Below are positions 9,275-18,483 of a stretch of 64,000 bases of DNA, in pieces. A model generated the notes under the pieces. It was not told where the DNA came from, searched no databases, and saw only the letters and a list, made by a program, of their open reading frames with translations. This DNA is from an uncultured Lachnospiraceae bacterium (GTDB lineage Bacteria > Bacillota > Clostridia > Lachnospirales > Lachnospiraceae), in NCBI GenBank assembly GCA_947053345.1, contig CAMRSM010000007.1:62001-126000 (forward strand). The letters run 5' to 3'. The stretch's first letter is position 1. The number at the start of each line of letters is the position of its first letter. A program made the position numbers and the translations under genes.

Positions 9275-9475
9275 ATGGCAATGGAAGAAAGCAAGAAATT
9301 AAAGGAAGTCCATAAAGCATACGAGCAGTGTAAGAAGGTTTTCGCACCGGGGTTTGAGATAGTGAACGTAGGGGCGGAGATTAAAGACAAAGAGGAATAT
9401 GAGTTTTATAAGCTGCTGCATGAATATTTTATGCAGAAAAAGCAAAGAGAACTAATTAAAAAGGGTGTTTACTGA
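9275..9475 (+). CDS. Small hypothetical protein
   Basis: A 66-residue, charged, probably helical protein. I cannot assign a family. The open frame extends back through the Fic remnant, but GAAAGGAAAG upstream of ATG 9275 makes this the likely start; ATG 9281 is an alternative. Visible features are a Lys/Glu-rich first helix, a central APGFEIVNVG strand-like segment and a C-terminal EYEFYKLLHEYF helix. It follows the VbhA-type antitoxin by 110 bases and may be co-transcribed. No signal peptide or membrane segment is seen. Confidence 0.55.
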   Translation: MAMEESKKLKEVHKAYEQCKKVFAPGFEIVNVGAEIKDKEEYEFYKLLHEYFMQKKQRELIKKGVY

Positions 9476-9660
9476 TGAAAAAACGGATACCTTGATTGCC
9501 GCGGTAAATGGGGCAGGGGAAGTCCGTTTCCGTTAGGTGGTGCTGTGACGGGAGATTTGGGGATGGCGGCGATGGTTTGAGTGGATGTAAAGGGCGTAGT
9601 CGGCGAAAATATGACGGTTTTAGTTCACTTAACAATGAAGTACTTTAAACAAATCCAAGG

Positions 9661-9689
9661 TTGTATTAACAGTTTATGCAGGTTATAAT
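9661..9689 (+). promoter_or_regulatory. Promoter for the exonuclease-RecQ-UvrD gene
   Basis: TTGTAT (9661-9666), 17-nt spacer, perfect TATAAT (9684-9689), ending about 72 bases before the start codon. The 9476-9660 stretch upstream shows no gene that I recognise. Confidence 0.65.
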
Positions 9690-9760
9690 TAGAGCATAGG
9701 TCAGTTTTGGTGATGTAATACGTTTTCGATAAAACATACTGCGGGATATACGGGGGGATC

Positions 9761-12700
9761 ATGAAAAGAATTATATTTTTTGATACCGAAGTATCGGAGA
9801 GTACAAAACAGATTTTGGATTACGGTGCTCTGGATCCGGACGGGGATTTTATACATACACCATGTGCGGCAGACTTTGCGGAGTTTATCCGGAAATCTGA
9901 ATTTTTGTGTGGGCACAATGTATTTCAGTTTGATTTGGTACATTTGAAGGGGCAGATGGAAAATGATTTTTCGCCTTATGTTCCCGAAAACCGTAATGTA
10001 ATCGACACTCTTTATTGGTCGGCTCTTTTATTTCCCGAACATCCTTACCATCATTTGGTTAAAGATGATAAGCTGGAGAGTGAGGAGCGTAACAATCCGT
10101 TAAATGACGCGAAAAAGGCGCAGCACCTTTTTTATGACGAGGTGGAAACTTTTCGGAAGCTTCCGGATTCTTTAAAGGAAGTTTATTATGGTTTACTTGC
10201 GCAGCAGAAAGAATTTGGCGCATTTTTTCGTTTTTTGGGATATCAGGGGACAATTCCGGATATAAATTTTTTGATCCAATCTTTTTTCGAGGGGAAAATC
10301 TGTTCTAATGTGCCTTTGCGGGAGTTTATTTTGCAGATGCCGGTAGAGCTGGCATATTCCCTTGCTCTGATACAGGCAGAAAACGCCTGTTCTGTCACAC
10401 CGCCTTGGATTCTTAAAAATTTCCCGAAGCTAACCGGCGTAATGGGCAGGCTTCGGGGAATGCCATGCCGTCAGGGATGCCGTTACTGCCGGGAAAATCA
10501 GGATGCCGTCCGTGGGCTTACAGAATTTTTCGGGTATACAAACTATCGGGATTTCGACGGGATTCCTTTGCAAAGGCAAGCGGTGCAGGCGGCGATTGAA
10601 GGGAAATCCCTGCTTGCGGTGTTCCCGACGGGCGGGGGGAAATCAATAACATTTCAGGTTCCGGCCCTGATGGCGGGAAGAAACCAACGGGGTTTGACTG
10701 TCATTATTTCACCGCTTCAGTCATTGATGCAGGATCAGGTGTATAATCTTGAGCGGATCGGGATCACGGATGCCGTAACCATCAATGGACTTTTGGATCC
10801 GCTTGAGCGGGCTGAGGCAATCCGCAGAGTTGAGGAGGGAGAGGCGAAATTATTATACATTTCACCGGAATCCCTGCGCTCAAGAACGATTGAAAGGCTG
10901 CTGCTTGGGCGCAATGTTGTTCGTTTTGTGGTGGATGAGGCGCATTGTTTTTCGGCATGGGGACAGGATTTCCGGGTTGATTATTTGTATATTGGTGAGT
11001 TTATCCGAAGATTGTGCGAAAAAAAGAATTTGGAGAACCAAATCCCGGTTTCTTGCTTTACTGCGACAGCGAAGCAGAATGTCATTGCGGATATTTGTGC
11101 GTACTTTCGTGAGGAACTGGGTCAGGAACTGGAATTATTTAAAGCAAGTGCGTCAAGAAAAAATCTTACATATCAGGTAATCCAGGTGCAGGATGGGCAA
11201 AAATATGCCTGCATCCGCAGATTGTTGGATGCCAGAAAATGTCCGACGATCATCTATACTTCGCGCACGAAACGCGCGGAGGAGCTTGCCGGGCGTTTAA
11301 ACCAGGACGGCTATTTTGCGAGGGCTTACCACGGGCAGATGGAGAAGAAAGAAAAGAGTGCAAACCAGAGAGCCTTTGTGGAGGGGGATGTGGATATCAT
11401 GGTGGCGACATCGGCATTCGGAATGGGTGTGGATAAAAAGGATGTGGGTATGGTCGTTCATTATGATATTTCAGATTCGCTTGAAAATTATGTGCAGGAG
11501 GCTGGAAGAGCAGGAAGGGATCCTTCTGTTACGGCAGATTGTTATGTTCTGTACGATGAAACGGACCTGAACAAGCATTTTATGCTTTTGAACCAGACCA
11601 AGATCAGTATTCAGGAAATTCAGCAGATATGGCGTGCGATTAAAGATATGACAAGGCGGCGGGTGAAATTTTCAAGTTCAGCGTTAGAGCTGGCACGGGC
11701 AGCAGGCTGGGATGAAACGGTGAGGGAGATTGAAACCCGTGTAAAGACAGCAATTAATGCGTTGGAGGAAGCCAACTATATAAAACGTGGTGAAAATATA
11801 CCGCATGTATATGCCGACAGCATGTTGGTGCGCAGTGTTATGGGGGCGGAAAAAAAGCTTGCAGCATCCGGGCTGTTTACGGAGGGGGAAAGGCAAAATG
11901 CCATCCGGGTCATCAGCCGTTTGATGAAGGAAGACACAAGAGTGGACTATGTAGCGGATCATTTGGGGATGGAGAAAAGCGAAGTATTGTGCATTATACA
12001 AAAATTGCGCGAGGCAAAAATTCTTGCGGACGCGAAGGATCTGACTGCTTATATGGACGAAAAAGATGACGTGCAAAAAAATCTGGCAAGCTTGCGGGTG
12101 TTTGTGCAGCTGGAAGATTTTCTTGCCGAAAGGCTCGAAACATTGAAGACCGTAATTTCGGTAAAGCAACTTAACGAGGAGATACAGGAGGGGGGGACAA
12201 AGAAGTCAACTGTTGGAAAACTGCTTTGCGTGTTAAATTTTTGGGCAATGAAGGGTTTTATTGAGAAGAAGCACGCGGCACAGAACAGGGATGTCATCCA
12301 GGTCGTATGGCGCAGGGGACAGGATGAGGCAAAAAAGCTTTTGGACAAGCAGCGGGATATAGCAGAGTTTATCCTTTGCTATTTGGACAATATCAAGAAG
12401 CCAAATGAAAGCACAGTTACTTTTTCAGTATTGGAGCTTATGGAGCAGTATAACTTCGAAAAACAGCTTCTTGGGCTTGCAGCGGATGCTAAGGCAGTGG
12501 AAGATGCCCTCCTATATCTGGGAAGGATGGGGATTTTAAAATTGGAGGGCGGTTTCCTTGTTTCATATAGTGCACTGAGTATTGAGCGGCTGGAGCAGGA
12601 TAATAAAATCAGGTATAAAGTAGAGGACTACAAGCGCTTAAAACTATATTACGAGCAGAAGGTGCAGATGATACATATTGTCGGGGAGTATGCCAAAAAG

Positions 12701-14566
12701 GTCACGGAGGACTATCAGGATGCTCTTCAGTTTGTCGAGGACTATTTTCAAATGGATTATGCCGCTTTTTTGAGGAAATATTTCCGGGGCGAGCGTGGAG
12801 AGGAAATCCGGCGCAATATTACACAAAAGAAGTTTCAACAGTTGTTTGGGACACTTTCCCCGGCACAGTTACAGATTATTAAAGACAAAGAAGCGCCGCG
12901 CATCGTGGTTGCCGCAGGGCCGGGAAGCGGTAAAACCAGGGTTTTGGTGCATAAGCTTGCCTCTTTGCTGTTAATGGAGGACGTAAAGCATGAGCAGCTG
13001 CTGATGCTAACTTTTTCGCGGGCAGCTGCAATGGAATTCCGGAAGCGTTTATATGACTTGATTGATCGCTCGGCTACATATGTGGAGATAAAGACTTTTC
13101 ATTCATATTGTTTTGATTTGCTCGGACGGGTGGGGAACCTGCAGCGTTCCGAAAATATTGTGCGGGATGCGGTGGAAGCCATTGAGGCCGGCGAGGTGGA
13201 AGCATCACGGATTACGAAGACGGTTCTTGTTATTGACGAGGCGCAGGATATGGAAGAACAGGAATTTCGTCTGGTGAAGACCCTGATGGATAAAAATGAT
13301 GATATCCGGGTGATTGCAGTTGGGGATGACGACCAGAATATATATGAATTTCGCGGGTCGGATTCTGCGCATATGCGGAGTTTGCTGGAGCGGGATGGGG
13401 CAAAGCGATACGAATTGGTGGAGAATTACCGGAGCTTGCCCAATCTGGTAGCGTACACAAACCATTTTGCCACCTGCATTTTGGAGAGGATGAAAAGTGA
13501 CCCGATTGTGTCTGTGCAGAAGGAATGGGGAAGGATAACCGTGGTAGAGTACCAACATCCGAACCTGGTTTTTCCGGTGGTGCAAAAAATGATAAACGAC
13601 GGCATTTCGAAAGGAACTTGCGTCCTTACATGGAAAAATGATACTGCGCTGCAGGTGGCGGGGCTTTTTGCTAAGCAGGACAAACGCGCGAGATTGGTGC
13701 AGGAAAGCCAGGATTTCCCGTTGAAGAATTTGAGGGAAGTCCGGTATTTTTGCGCTTTGCTTCAAGTCGGTGACGGGGATTATATGATTGACGGGGAGCG
13801 GTGGAATGCGGCAAAACAAGAGTTTTCCAAAAGCTTTGGAAGCAGCAGTTTATATGAATTATGCTGCAATGTGATTGAGATGTTTGAAGTTAGCAATCCT
13901 CATATAAAATATGTTTCGGATTGGCAGTTGTATTTGGAAGAATCCCAGTTTGGGGATTTTTACAGGGAAGGGGAGGAGGAAGTATGTGTATCTACCATGC
14001 ATAAGGCGAAAGGACATGAATATGAGCATGTAGTTTTATTGCTTGATGATTTCAAAGTATCTTCGGAAGCAGATAAAAGACTGCTTTATGTGGCGATGAC
14101 AAGGGCAAAAGAGACGCTTGCCATTCATTATGCAGGAAGATACCTGCGGCGTTGCGGAACATATCAGAATGGGATGGTTCCGTACCTGGATTATGAATAT
14201 GACGAAATTTCTTATCCGCAGAGCGGGCTTCTTGTGCTGCAGACGGGATTAAAGGACGTATATTTGTCATTTTTTTATCAGAGCCGGAATTTTGTGAAGA
14301 AATTGCAAAGTGGGGATGAAATTAAGTCGGATGGAAATGGCTGTCTTGATGTTCGCGGGAACAGGTTAATGATTTATTCCAAGAAGTTCAAGGAGAAACT
14401 GCAGAAATATTTTGCAGGTGGATACCACATTGCACAGGCGAAGGTTCATTTTATGTACTATTGGCGTGAGGAGGGCAGGGAGGATGAAGTATTGGTCATG
14501 TTGCCTCGGTTAGAGCTTATAATTGGTATTCGGCAAATAGCGGATGCTGCCTGTACGAAAGAGTAG
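9761..14566 (+). CDS. DEDD exonuclease - RecQ helicase - UvrD-like helicase fusion
   Basis: A 1601-residue protein joining three nucleic-acid enzymes. Residues 1-170 form a DnaQ-like exonuclease (FFDTE with D8/E10, GHNVFQFDLVHLKG, and NPLNDAKKAQ as the third acidic motif). A small cysteine cluster follows (C236, C240, C243). The RecQ core then carries Walker A PTGGGKS (K294), DEAH at 392-395 with CFSAWGQDFR, and YVQEAGRAGRD. After a middle helical region, a complete superfamily 1 helicase appears: AGPGSGKT (K1058), DEAQ near 1159, GDDDQNIYEFRG, MHKAKGHEYEHV and LLYVAMTRAKE. GGGGGG stands just before ATG 9761. It sits alone between an orphan antitoxin and an AraC/ClpP pair in an accessory region. 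A role in DNA repair or in defence against foreign DNA is inference. Confidence 0.85.
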   Translation: MKRIIFFDTEVSESTKQILDYGALDPDGDFIHTPCAADFAEFIRKSEFLCGHNVFQFDLVHLKGQMENDFSPYVPENRNVIDTLYWSALLFPEHPYHHLVKDDKLESEERNNPLNDAKKAQHLFYDEVETFRKLPDSLKEVYYGLLAQQKEFGAFFRFLGYQGTIPDINFLIQSFFEGKICSNVPLREFILQMPVELAYSLALIQAENACSVTPPWILKNFPKLTGVMGRLRGMPCRQGCRYCRENQDAVRGLTEFFGYTNYRDFDGIPLQRQAVQAAIEGKSLLAVFPTGGGKSITFQVPALMAGRNQRGLTVIISPLQSLMQDQVYNLERIGITDAVTINGLLDPLERAEAIRRVEEGEAKLLYISPESLRSRTIERLLLGRNVVRFVVDEAHCFSAWGQDFRVDYLYIGEFIRRLCEKKNLENQIPVSCFTATAKQNVIADICAYFREELGQELELFKASASRKNLTYQVIQVQDGQKYACIRRLLDARKCPTIIYTSRTKRAEELAGRLNQDGYFARAYHGQMEKKEKSANQRAFVEGDVDIMVATSAFGMGVDKKDVGMVVHYDISDSLENYVQEAGRAGRDPSVTADCYVLYDETDLNKHFMLLNQTKISIQEIQQIWRAIKDMTRRRVKFSSSALELARAAGWDETVREIETRVKTAINALEEANYIKRGENIPHVYADSMLVRSVMGAEKKLAASGLFTEGERQNAIRVISRLMKEDTRVDYVADHLGMEKSEVLCIIQKLREAKILADAKDLTAYMDEKDDVQKNLASLRVFVQLEDFLAERLETLKTVISVKQLNEEIQEGGTKKSTVGKLLCVLNFWAMKGFIEKKHAAQNRDVIQVVWRRGQDEAKKLLDKQRDIAEFILCYLDNIKKPNESTVTFSVLELMEQYNFEKQLLGLAADAKAVEDALLYLGRMGILKLEGGFLVSYSALSIERLEQDNKIRYKVEDYKRLKLYYEQKVQMIHIVGEYAKKVTEDYQDALQFVEDYFQMDYAAFLRKYFRGERGEEIRRNITQKKFQQLFGTLSPAQLQIIKDKEAPRIVVAAGPGSGKTRVLVHKLASLLLMEDVKHEQLLMLTFSRAAAMEFRKRLYDLIDRSATYVEIKTFHSYCFDLLGRVGNLQRSENIVRDAVEAIEAGEVEASRITKTVLVIDEAQDMEEQEFRLVKTLMDKNDDIRVIAVGDDDQNIYEFRGSDSAHMRSLLERDGAKRYELVENYRSLPNLVAYTNHFATCILERMKSDPIVSVQKEWGRITVVEYQHPNLVFPVVQKMINDGISKGTCVLTWKNDTALQVAGLFAKQDKRARLVQESQDFPLKNLREVRYFCALLQVGDGDYMIDGERWNAAKQEFSKSFGSSSLYELCCNVIEMFEVSNPHIKYVSDWQLYLEESQFGDFYREGEEEVCVSTMHKAKGHEYEHVVLLLDDFKVSSEADKRLLYVAMTRAKETLAIHYAGRYLRRCGTYQNGMVPYLDYEYDEISYPQSGLLVLQTGLKDVYLSFFYQSRNFVKKLQSGDEIKSDGNGCLDVRGNRLMIYSKKFKEKLQKYFAGGYHIAQAKVHFMYYWREEGREDEVLVMLPRLELIIGIRQIADAACTKE

Positions 14567-14820
14567 CCGTTGTACCGCAGGCTACAGGATGTCAAGATAG
14601 GACATAGGCGGTTTGGACAGGGGATGATTGGCTCGGTACGATAACATGATTTGGGCAATTTTTATTAAGTTTTTCTCTGCTTCCCATGTTATACTGAAAT
14701 AAAACAGCAGAACTTTAGGCAGGCTTTAAAGATATATCCGGGTTTGTGCGGACAGGGTAATGTTTTCTTGGTCAGTGGCACAGCAGGGATTCCGGTGGAC
14801 TTGGAAGAGGAGGCTATGGC

Positions 14821-15249
14821 ATGGGGAAGAAGATTGGGACAAGGGAAAGCGTGGCAAAAAAGATTAAAGCTCATATCGAATCGCATCGGTCGGAAGAGCT
14901 CTCGCTGGATAAGATCGCGGAAGAGCTGAATTATTCAAAGTTTTATATGGAGAGGGCATTTGCGGAGACGACAGGGACGACGATCCACAAATATATTCAG
15001 GAGCGCAGGCTGGCAGCCGCCGCGGAACAGCTGGTCAGGACGGATCGGTCAGTCATTGACATCGCACTGGAGGCAGGCTACGGGTCGCATCAGGCTTTCA
15101 CGCAGGCTTTCCGCAAGCAGTATCTGTGTTCACCGCGGGTTTACCGGAAAAACAGGGTTTGCCAGAGCGGCCTGGTTTGGCATAAGAACAAGGTATTTAT
15201 GTGCCGCCTGATGGCATATGATGACCGGAAAGGCAGGCTGGTGGCATGA
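14821..15249 (+). CDS. AraC-type helix-turn-helix protein
   Basis: A 142-residue protein that is almost only the AraC/XylS DNA-binding domain. The first HTH is [21 protein letters not shown] (in two pieces: [21 protein letters not shown]) and the second is [21 protein letters not shown], with the usual C-terminal SPRVYRK. There is no effector-binding domain, so it would be a short, MarA/SoxS-like regulator. The C-terminal 25 residues are basic and unassigned. GAGGAGG lies 7 nt upstream of ATG 14821. Its TGA overlaps the ATG of clpP (ATGA at 15246), so the two are translationally coupled. Confidence 0.8.
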   Translation: MGKKIGTRESVAKKIKAHIESHRSEELSLDKIAEELNYSKFYMERAFAETTGTTIHKYIQERRLAAAAEQLVRTDRSVIDIALEAGYGSHQAFTQAFRKQYLCSPRVYRKNRVCQSGLVWHKNKVFMCRLMAYDDRKGRLVA

Positions 15250-15836
15250 GTACGGTTCCTTATGTGATTGAACAGACGAGCCGCGGTGAGAGGAGTTATG
15301 ATATTTTCTCAAGGCTGTTATCCGACCGCATCATTTTTCTTGGCGAGGAGGTGAGCGATGTCTCAGCGCAGCTTATCGTGGCACAGATGCTTTTTTTGGA
15401 AGCGCAGGATCCCCAAAAGGATATCCAGCTCTATATCAACAGCCCCGGCGGCTCGATCACTGCGGGGCTTGCCATTTATGACACCATGCAGTTTGTGAAA
15501 TGTGATGTGTCCACGATATGCATCGGGCTGGCCGCGAGCTTTGGCGCGTTTTTGCTGGCGGGAGGAACCCGGGGAAAGCGCATCGCCTTGCCGAACGCGG
15601 AGGTCCTGATCCATCAGCCTGCCATCAGCGGGAACGGTGTGCATGGGCAGGCGACGGAGATACAGATTGTTTCCGACCATATCCAGAAAAGTAAATTGCG
15701 TTTAAATCGTATCCTTGCAGAAAATACCGGGAAGAGCGCGGAGCAGATCGCGGCGGATACGGAGCGCGACCATTATATGACAGCGCAGGAGGCGCTGGAA
15801 TACGGTCTGATTGATAAGATATTGGAGAGGCGGTAG
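15246..15836 (+). CDS. clpP: ATP-dependent Clp protease proteolytic subunit (paralogue)
   Basis: This is a 196-residue ClpP serine peptidase subunit; such subunits form a double heptameric chamber fed by ClpX/ClpA/ClpC ATPases. The catalytic Ser98 lies in [14 protein letters not shown] (most ClpPs have ASMGAFLL). His123 is in LIHQPAISG and Asp175 in [13 protein letters not shown]. The N-terminal [16 protein letters not shown] segment is typical. No clpX or tig neighbour is present; the gene overlaps an AraC-type regulator by 4 nt. It is therefore probably not the housekeeping copy. An IS element has inserted 22 bases after the stop codon. Confidence 0.85.
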   Translation: MSTVPYVIEQTSRGERSYDIFSRLLSDRIIFLGEEVSDVSAQLIVAQMLFLEAQDPQKDIQLYINSPGGSITAGLAIYDTMQFVKCDVSTICIGLAASFGAFLLAGGTRGKRIALPNAEVLIHQPAISGNGVHGQATEIQIVSDHIQKSKLRLNRILAENTGKSAEQIAADTERDHYMTAQEALEYGLIDKILERR

Positions 15837-15857
15837 GTGCGGTGGCTGCGTGTTTTG

Positions 15858-15865
15858 CAAGGGTG
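15858..15865. repeat. Left target-site duplication of the IS256-family element
   Basis: CAAGGGTG at 15858-15865 is repeated exactly at 17340-17347. Eight bases is the usual duplication length for IS256-family insertion. Confidence 0.8.
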
Positions 15866-15889
15866 GGGACTATCCCAAAGTTTGTGTAA

Positions 15890-15931
15890 ACCTCCAAACT
15901 GATGTAAGATAAAATTACTCAGTTTGGAGGT
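15890..15931 (+). promoter_or_regulatory. Hairpin that hides the transposase ribosome-binding site
   Basis: ACCTCCAAACT (15890-15900) is a perfect inverted repeat of AGTTTGGAGGT (15921-15931). The right arm contains the GGAGG used by the transposase ATG at 15938. Transcripts entering from outside would fold and block translation, a known self-limiting device of insertion sequences. Confidence 0.6.
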
Positions 15932-15937
15932 TTTATC

Positions 15938-17190
15938 ATGGCAAGAAAAAATGAAAGTCCACAAAAAGCAGCAATGAGGGAAATGATGCGCAGCTATCTC
16001 AAAGACAATGACATCTGCATTAAAAATGGGACGGATGTCAATGCCGTCATGCGGGACATGATGTCCGTGATTCTCGAAGATGTACTGGATGAAGAACTGG
16101 ACGAAGAACTCGGATACTCAAAGTACGATTACCGGAACAAAGACACTGACAACAGCCGCAACGGACATTCCAAAAAGACCATGCACACCAGCTATGGAGA
16201 CATGGATGTTGCAATCCCGCGCGACCGGAACGGTGAGTATGAGCCTCAGCTCATAAAAAAGTACCAGAATACCGTGACACAGGACATGGAGGAAAAAATA
16301 CTTTCCATGTATGCAAAGGGAATGACAACCGGAGATATAGAATCCCACATGAAGGGGCTCTATGGCACAGACCTATCCGACAGCACAATCAGCCGGATTA
16401 CGGACAAAATACTTCCCATCGTCAGGGAATGGCAGGAACGCCCGCTGGAAGAAGTCTATGCGGTTGTATCCATGGATGCCATCCATTACCATGTCCGCAG
16501 CGAAGGGCGCATTGTAAAGCGTGCCGTCTACATTGCATTAGGCATTGACATGGATGGAAAGAAGGACGTGCTGGGGATGTATGTCGGGGAGAACGAGAGC
16601 GCCAAGTTTTGGCTCTCCATTATGAACGGTTTAAAGAACCGGGGAGTGGGGGACATCCTGATCGCCTGTGTGGATGGGCTTACGGGTTCCTGCAGGCAAT
16701 AGAGGCAGTATACCCGCAGGCCGAGATCCAGCAGTGCATCATCCACCAGATCCGGAATTCTACAAAATTTGTGTCCTATAAGGACATCAAAAAGCTGATG
16801 TCAGACTTAAAGGGCGTATACGCTGCCCCGACAGAGGAGACCGCCCTGATTGAGCTGGAACTGTTTCGAGACAAATGGGATGCCAAATACCCGAAAATCT
16901 ACAAATCCTGGCACGATAACTGGGCAACCCTGTCCACTTATTTCAAGTATCCGGAAGCGGTCAGACGGCTGATTTACACAACGAATGCGATCGAAGGGTT
17001 CAACCGCCAGCTGCGGAAAGTAACCAAATCCAAAACTGTGTTCCCCACCGATGACAGTCTTTTAAAAATGCTGTACCTAGCAATGATGGACATCACAAAG
17101 AAATGGAAGGGACACCGCCAGGACTGGGGACAGATCCATTCCCAGCTGGAGATTTATTTTGAAGAGCGCTTATCTGGCAGGAATCTGTAA
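15938..17190 (+). pseudogene. IS256-family transposase, single frameshift
   Basis: The protein starts at ATG 15938 (GGAGG seven nt upstream) and ends at TAA 17190, but two frames are needed. The first part (254 codons, to 16702) holds the N-terminal domain and the first catalytic Asp (VSMDAIHYHV). At about 16683-16690 the text CVDGLTG should continue as FLQAIEAVYP, which is only readable in the +2 frame; one base appears to be missing. The second part carries IHQIRNS and the catalytic Glu in TTNAIEGFNRQLR. The second Asp (CVDG) is intact. All DDE residues are therefore present, and the loss is recent or is a sequencing error. Confidence 0.8.
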
Positions 17191-17212
17191 AGGAGATTTT
17201 TAAGGAGCTGGA

Positions 17213-17240
17213 TTGACAGGGATGAAATACCCTGTATAAT
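17213..17240 (+). promoter_or_regulatory. Outward-facing consensus promoter at the right end of the IS
   Basis: Perfect TTGACA (17213-17218) and perfect TATAAT (17235-17240), 16-nt spacer. An inverted repeat ACAGGG/CCCTGT (17216-17221 / 17230-17235) fills the spacer. A GC-rich hairpin follows at 17248-17275 (GGGCAGA/TCTGCCC plus CCAG/CTGG). Transcription would leave the element and run antisense to the - strand gene at 17437-18339. Confidence 0.65.
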
Positions 17241-17339
17241 ACAGACAAGGGCAGAACCAGAAGACTGGCTCTGCCCGCTTGCAACGATTCATAAATCTTA
17301 TGTCAGTTTTTGAGTTTACACAAAACTTGAAACGGTCTC

Positions 17340-17347
17340 CAAGGGTG
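17340..17347. repeat. Right target-site duplication of the IS256-family element
   Basis: CAAGGGTG, identical to 15858-15865. Confidence 0.8.
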
Positions 17348-17436
17348 TATATTGTTTTTCCGCAGCCACTGGCTGTGAAAATAACTTTGCTTCTTCCGCA
17401 GTTGAAAAATGTATCTGTTGAACCTGGCAAAACACT

Positions 17437-18339
17437 TTATGGCTTTTTTGATACCCCCTTCCAGCGATATCCTAACCGTTCTGCGCCCTTTAAGAAAGAG
17501 ATTTTCTCCGGTATTCCATAGCGCTCGGCAATACCGCACCGCACAAGCCATTCATAATTGATTCCGAACCCATGTGGGCGGGTTTCATAGCAAAAGCCTT
17601 CCAGGTTGCCGCGCTTTTCCATATAAGCAAGGACTGGCTGATATATTGGTTCCGTATTTTCCATAAGATAGGACACGCAATATTCCAAAATGCCCTTTAC
17701 TTTGTTTGTTTCCGTTATTCCCTGAAACAGCGGTTCGTATATTTTTTCAAAAACTTCAGGGTTTAATTTCTTGCCCTGCGGGATGACTTCCCTCTCTGGG
17801 ATTTCCCTGTTCTTGAATATTTCGATCCAGGCGATATTTTCCGCAATGTACGGGATAAAATAAATCGTGTTTTCCAGATTTCCCTTGACATAAAAATTTT
17901 TTTCCGCCTTGTTCAGATAATAGACAGCCCCGGAAAACCCGAGCAGCATTTCTTTTTGCTGATCGACATCACCGATATAAAACGCATCCTCCATCTCTTC
18001 ATCCAGCGTGAAATCCTTCGAAAACAGTTTCGTAGATTTGTAGAAGGCTTTCCACATAAAATCATCGGCGCGGACGGTTCGGATAAATTCCCGGAACGCT
18101 GACAAGGTATATATGTTCAGTGCAAGCCATACATCGTCTTCATAGAGAGAGTAATAGGATTTTCCTTTGTAACCGTCATCCAGGATAACAGCAATCTGGA
18201 TGTCCGACCATTCCCAGAGCTGGTCGTGGCTCATACTCCCCAATAAATATGCAGCAATACACGATTTGTATGCGCATAGGGTATTTTTGGTCTTTTCGGT
18301 GATACGGCGGTATTTTTCCCTTATGGTTTGGTCTTCCAT
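17437..18339 (-). CDS. Nucleotidyltransferase-fold protein (aminoglycoside adenylyltransferase-like)
   Basis: A 300-residue protein with an N-terminal segment AAYLLGSMSHDQLWEWSDIQ (residues ~29-48) that matches the GSxxxGxxxxxSDID pattern of nucleotidyltransferases, followed by a hydrophobic strand. The second Asp of the SDxD motif is replaced (SDIQ), so catalysis is uncertain. A helical C-terminal region follows, with a tail ending in a basic cluster. AGGAG lies six nt before the ATG. It is 144 bases downstream of the UvrA-like gene on the same strand and probably in its operon, which suggests a drug-handling role. That role is inference; the substrate is unknown. Confidence 0.55.
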   Translation of the reverse strand: MEDQTIREKYRRITEKTKNTLCAYKSCIAAYLLGSMSHDQLWEWSDIQIAVILDDGYKGKSYYSLYEDDVWLALNIYTLSAFREFIRTVRADDFMWKAFYKSTKLFSKDFTLDEEMEDAFYIGDVDQQKEMLLGFSGAVYYLNKAEKNFYVKGNLENTIYFIPYIAENIAWIEIFKNREIPEREVIPQGKKLNPEVFEKIYEPLFQGITETNKVKGILEYCVSYLMENTEPIYQPVLAYMEKRGNLEGFCYETRPHGFGINYEWLVRCGIAERYGIPEKISFLKGAERLGYRWKGVSKKP

Positions 18340-18483
18340 AAAAACTCCTTTTTATTTATGTGATATATGCCGAAACGTTCCGGCTCTTGGTATAAACAAC
18401 GAAACAACCTTGTTTGACGCGGCACAGACAGCCACGGTACCCTGGCGGAAGGAGAGCTTTTTGATAATATTTTCTCTGCTCAT

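Larger units (their letters stand above)
15866..17339 (+). mobile_element. IS256-family insertion sequence, 1474 bp
   Basis: The ends are defined by imperfect 26-bp terminal inverted repeats. The left end starts GGGACTATCCC and runs to TGTGTAAAC; the right end on the - strand starts GAGACCGTTTC and also runs to TGTGTAAAC. The element is flanked by an exact 8-bp duplication. It encodes one DDE transposase of the IS256/MULE type, which is frameshifted. It lies between clpP and a - strand nucleotidyltransferase-like gene, so it interrupts no recognised gene. The right end carries a consensus promoter that points outwards. Confidence 0.85.

Noticed and set aside
16676-16705. Programmed ribosomal frameshift in the transposase
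   Set aside because: No slippery heptamer or downstream pseudoknot is visible, and IS256-family elements normally use one frame.
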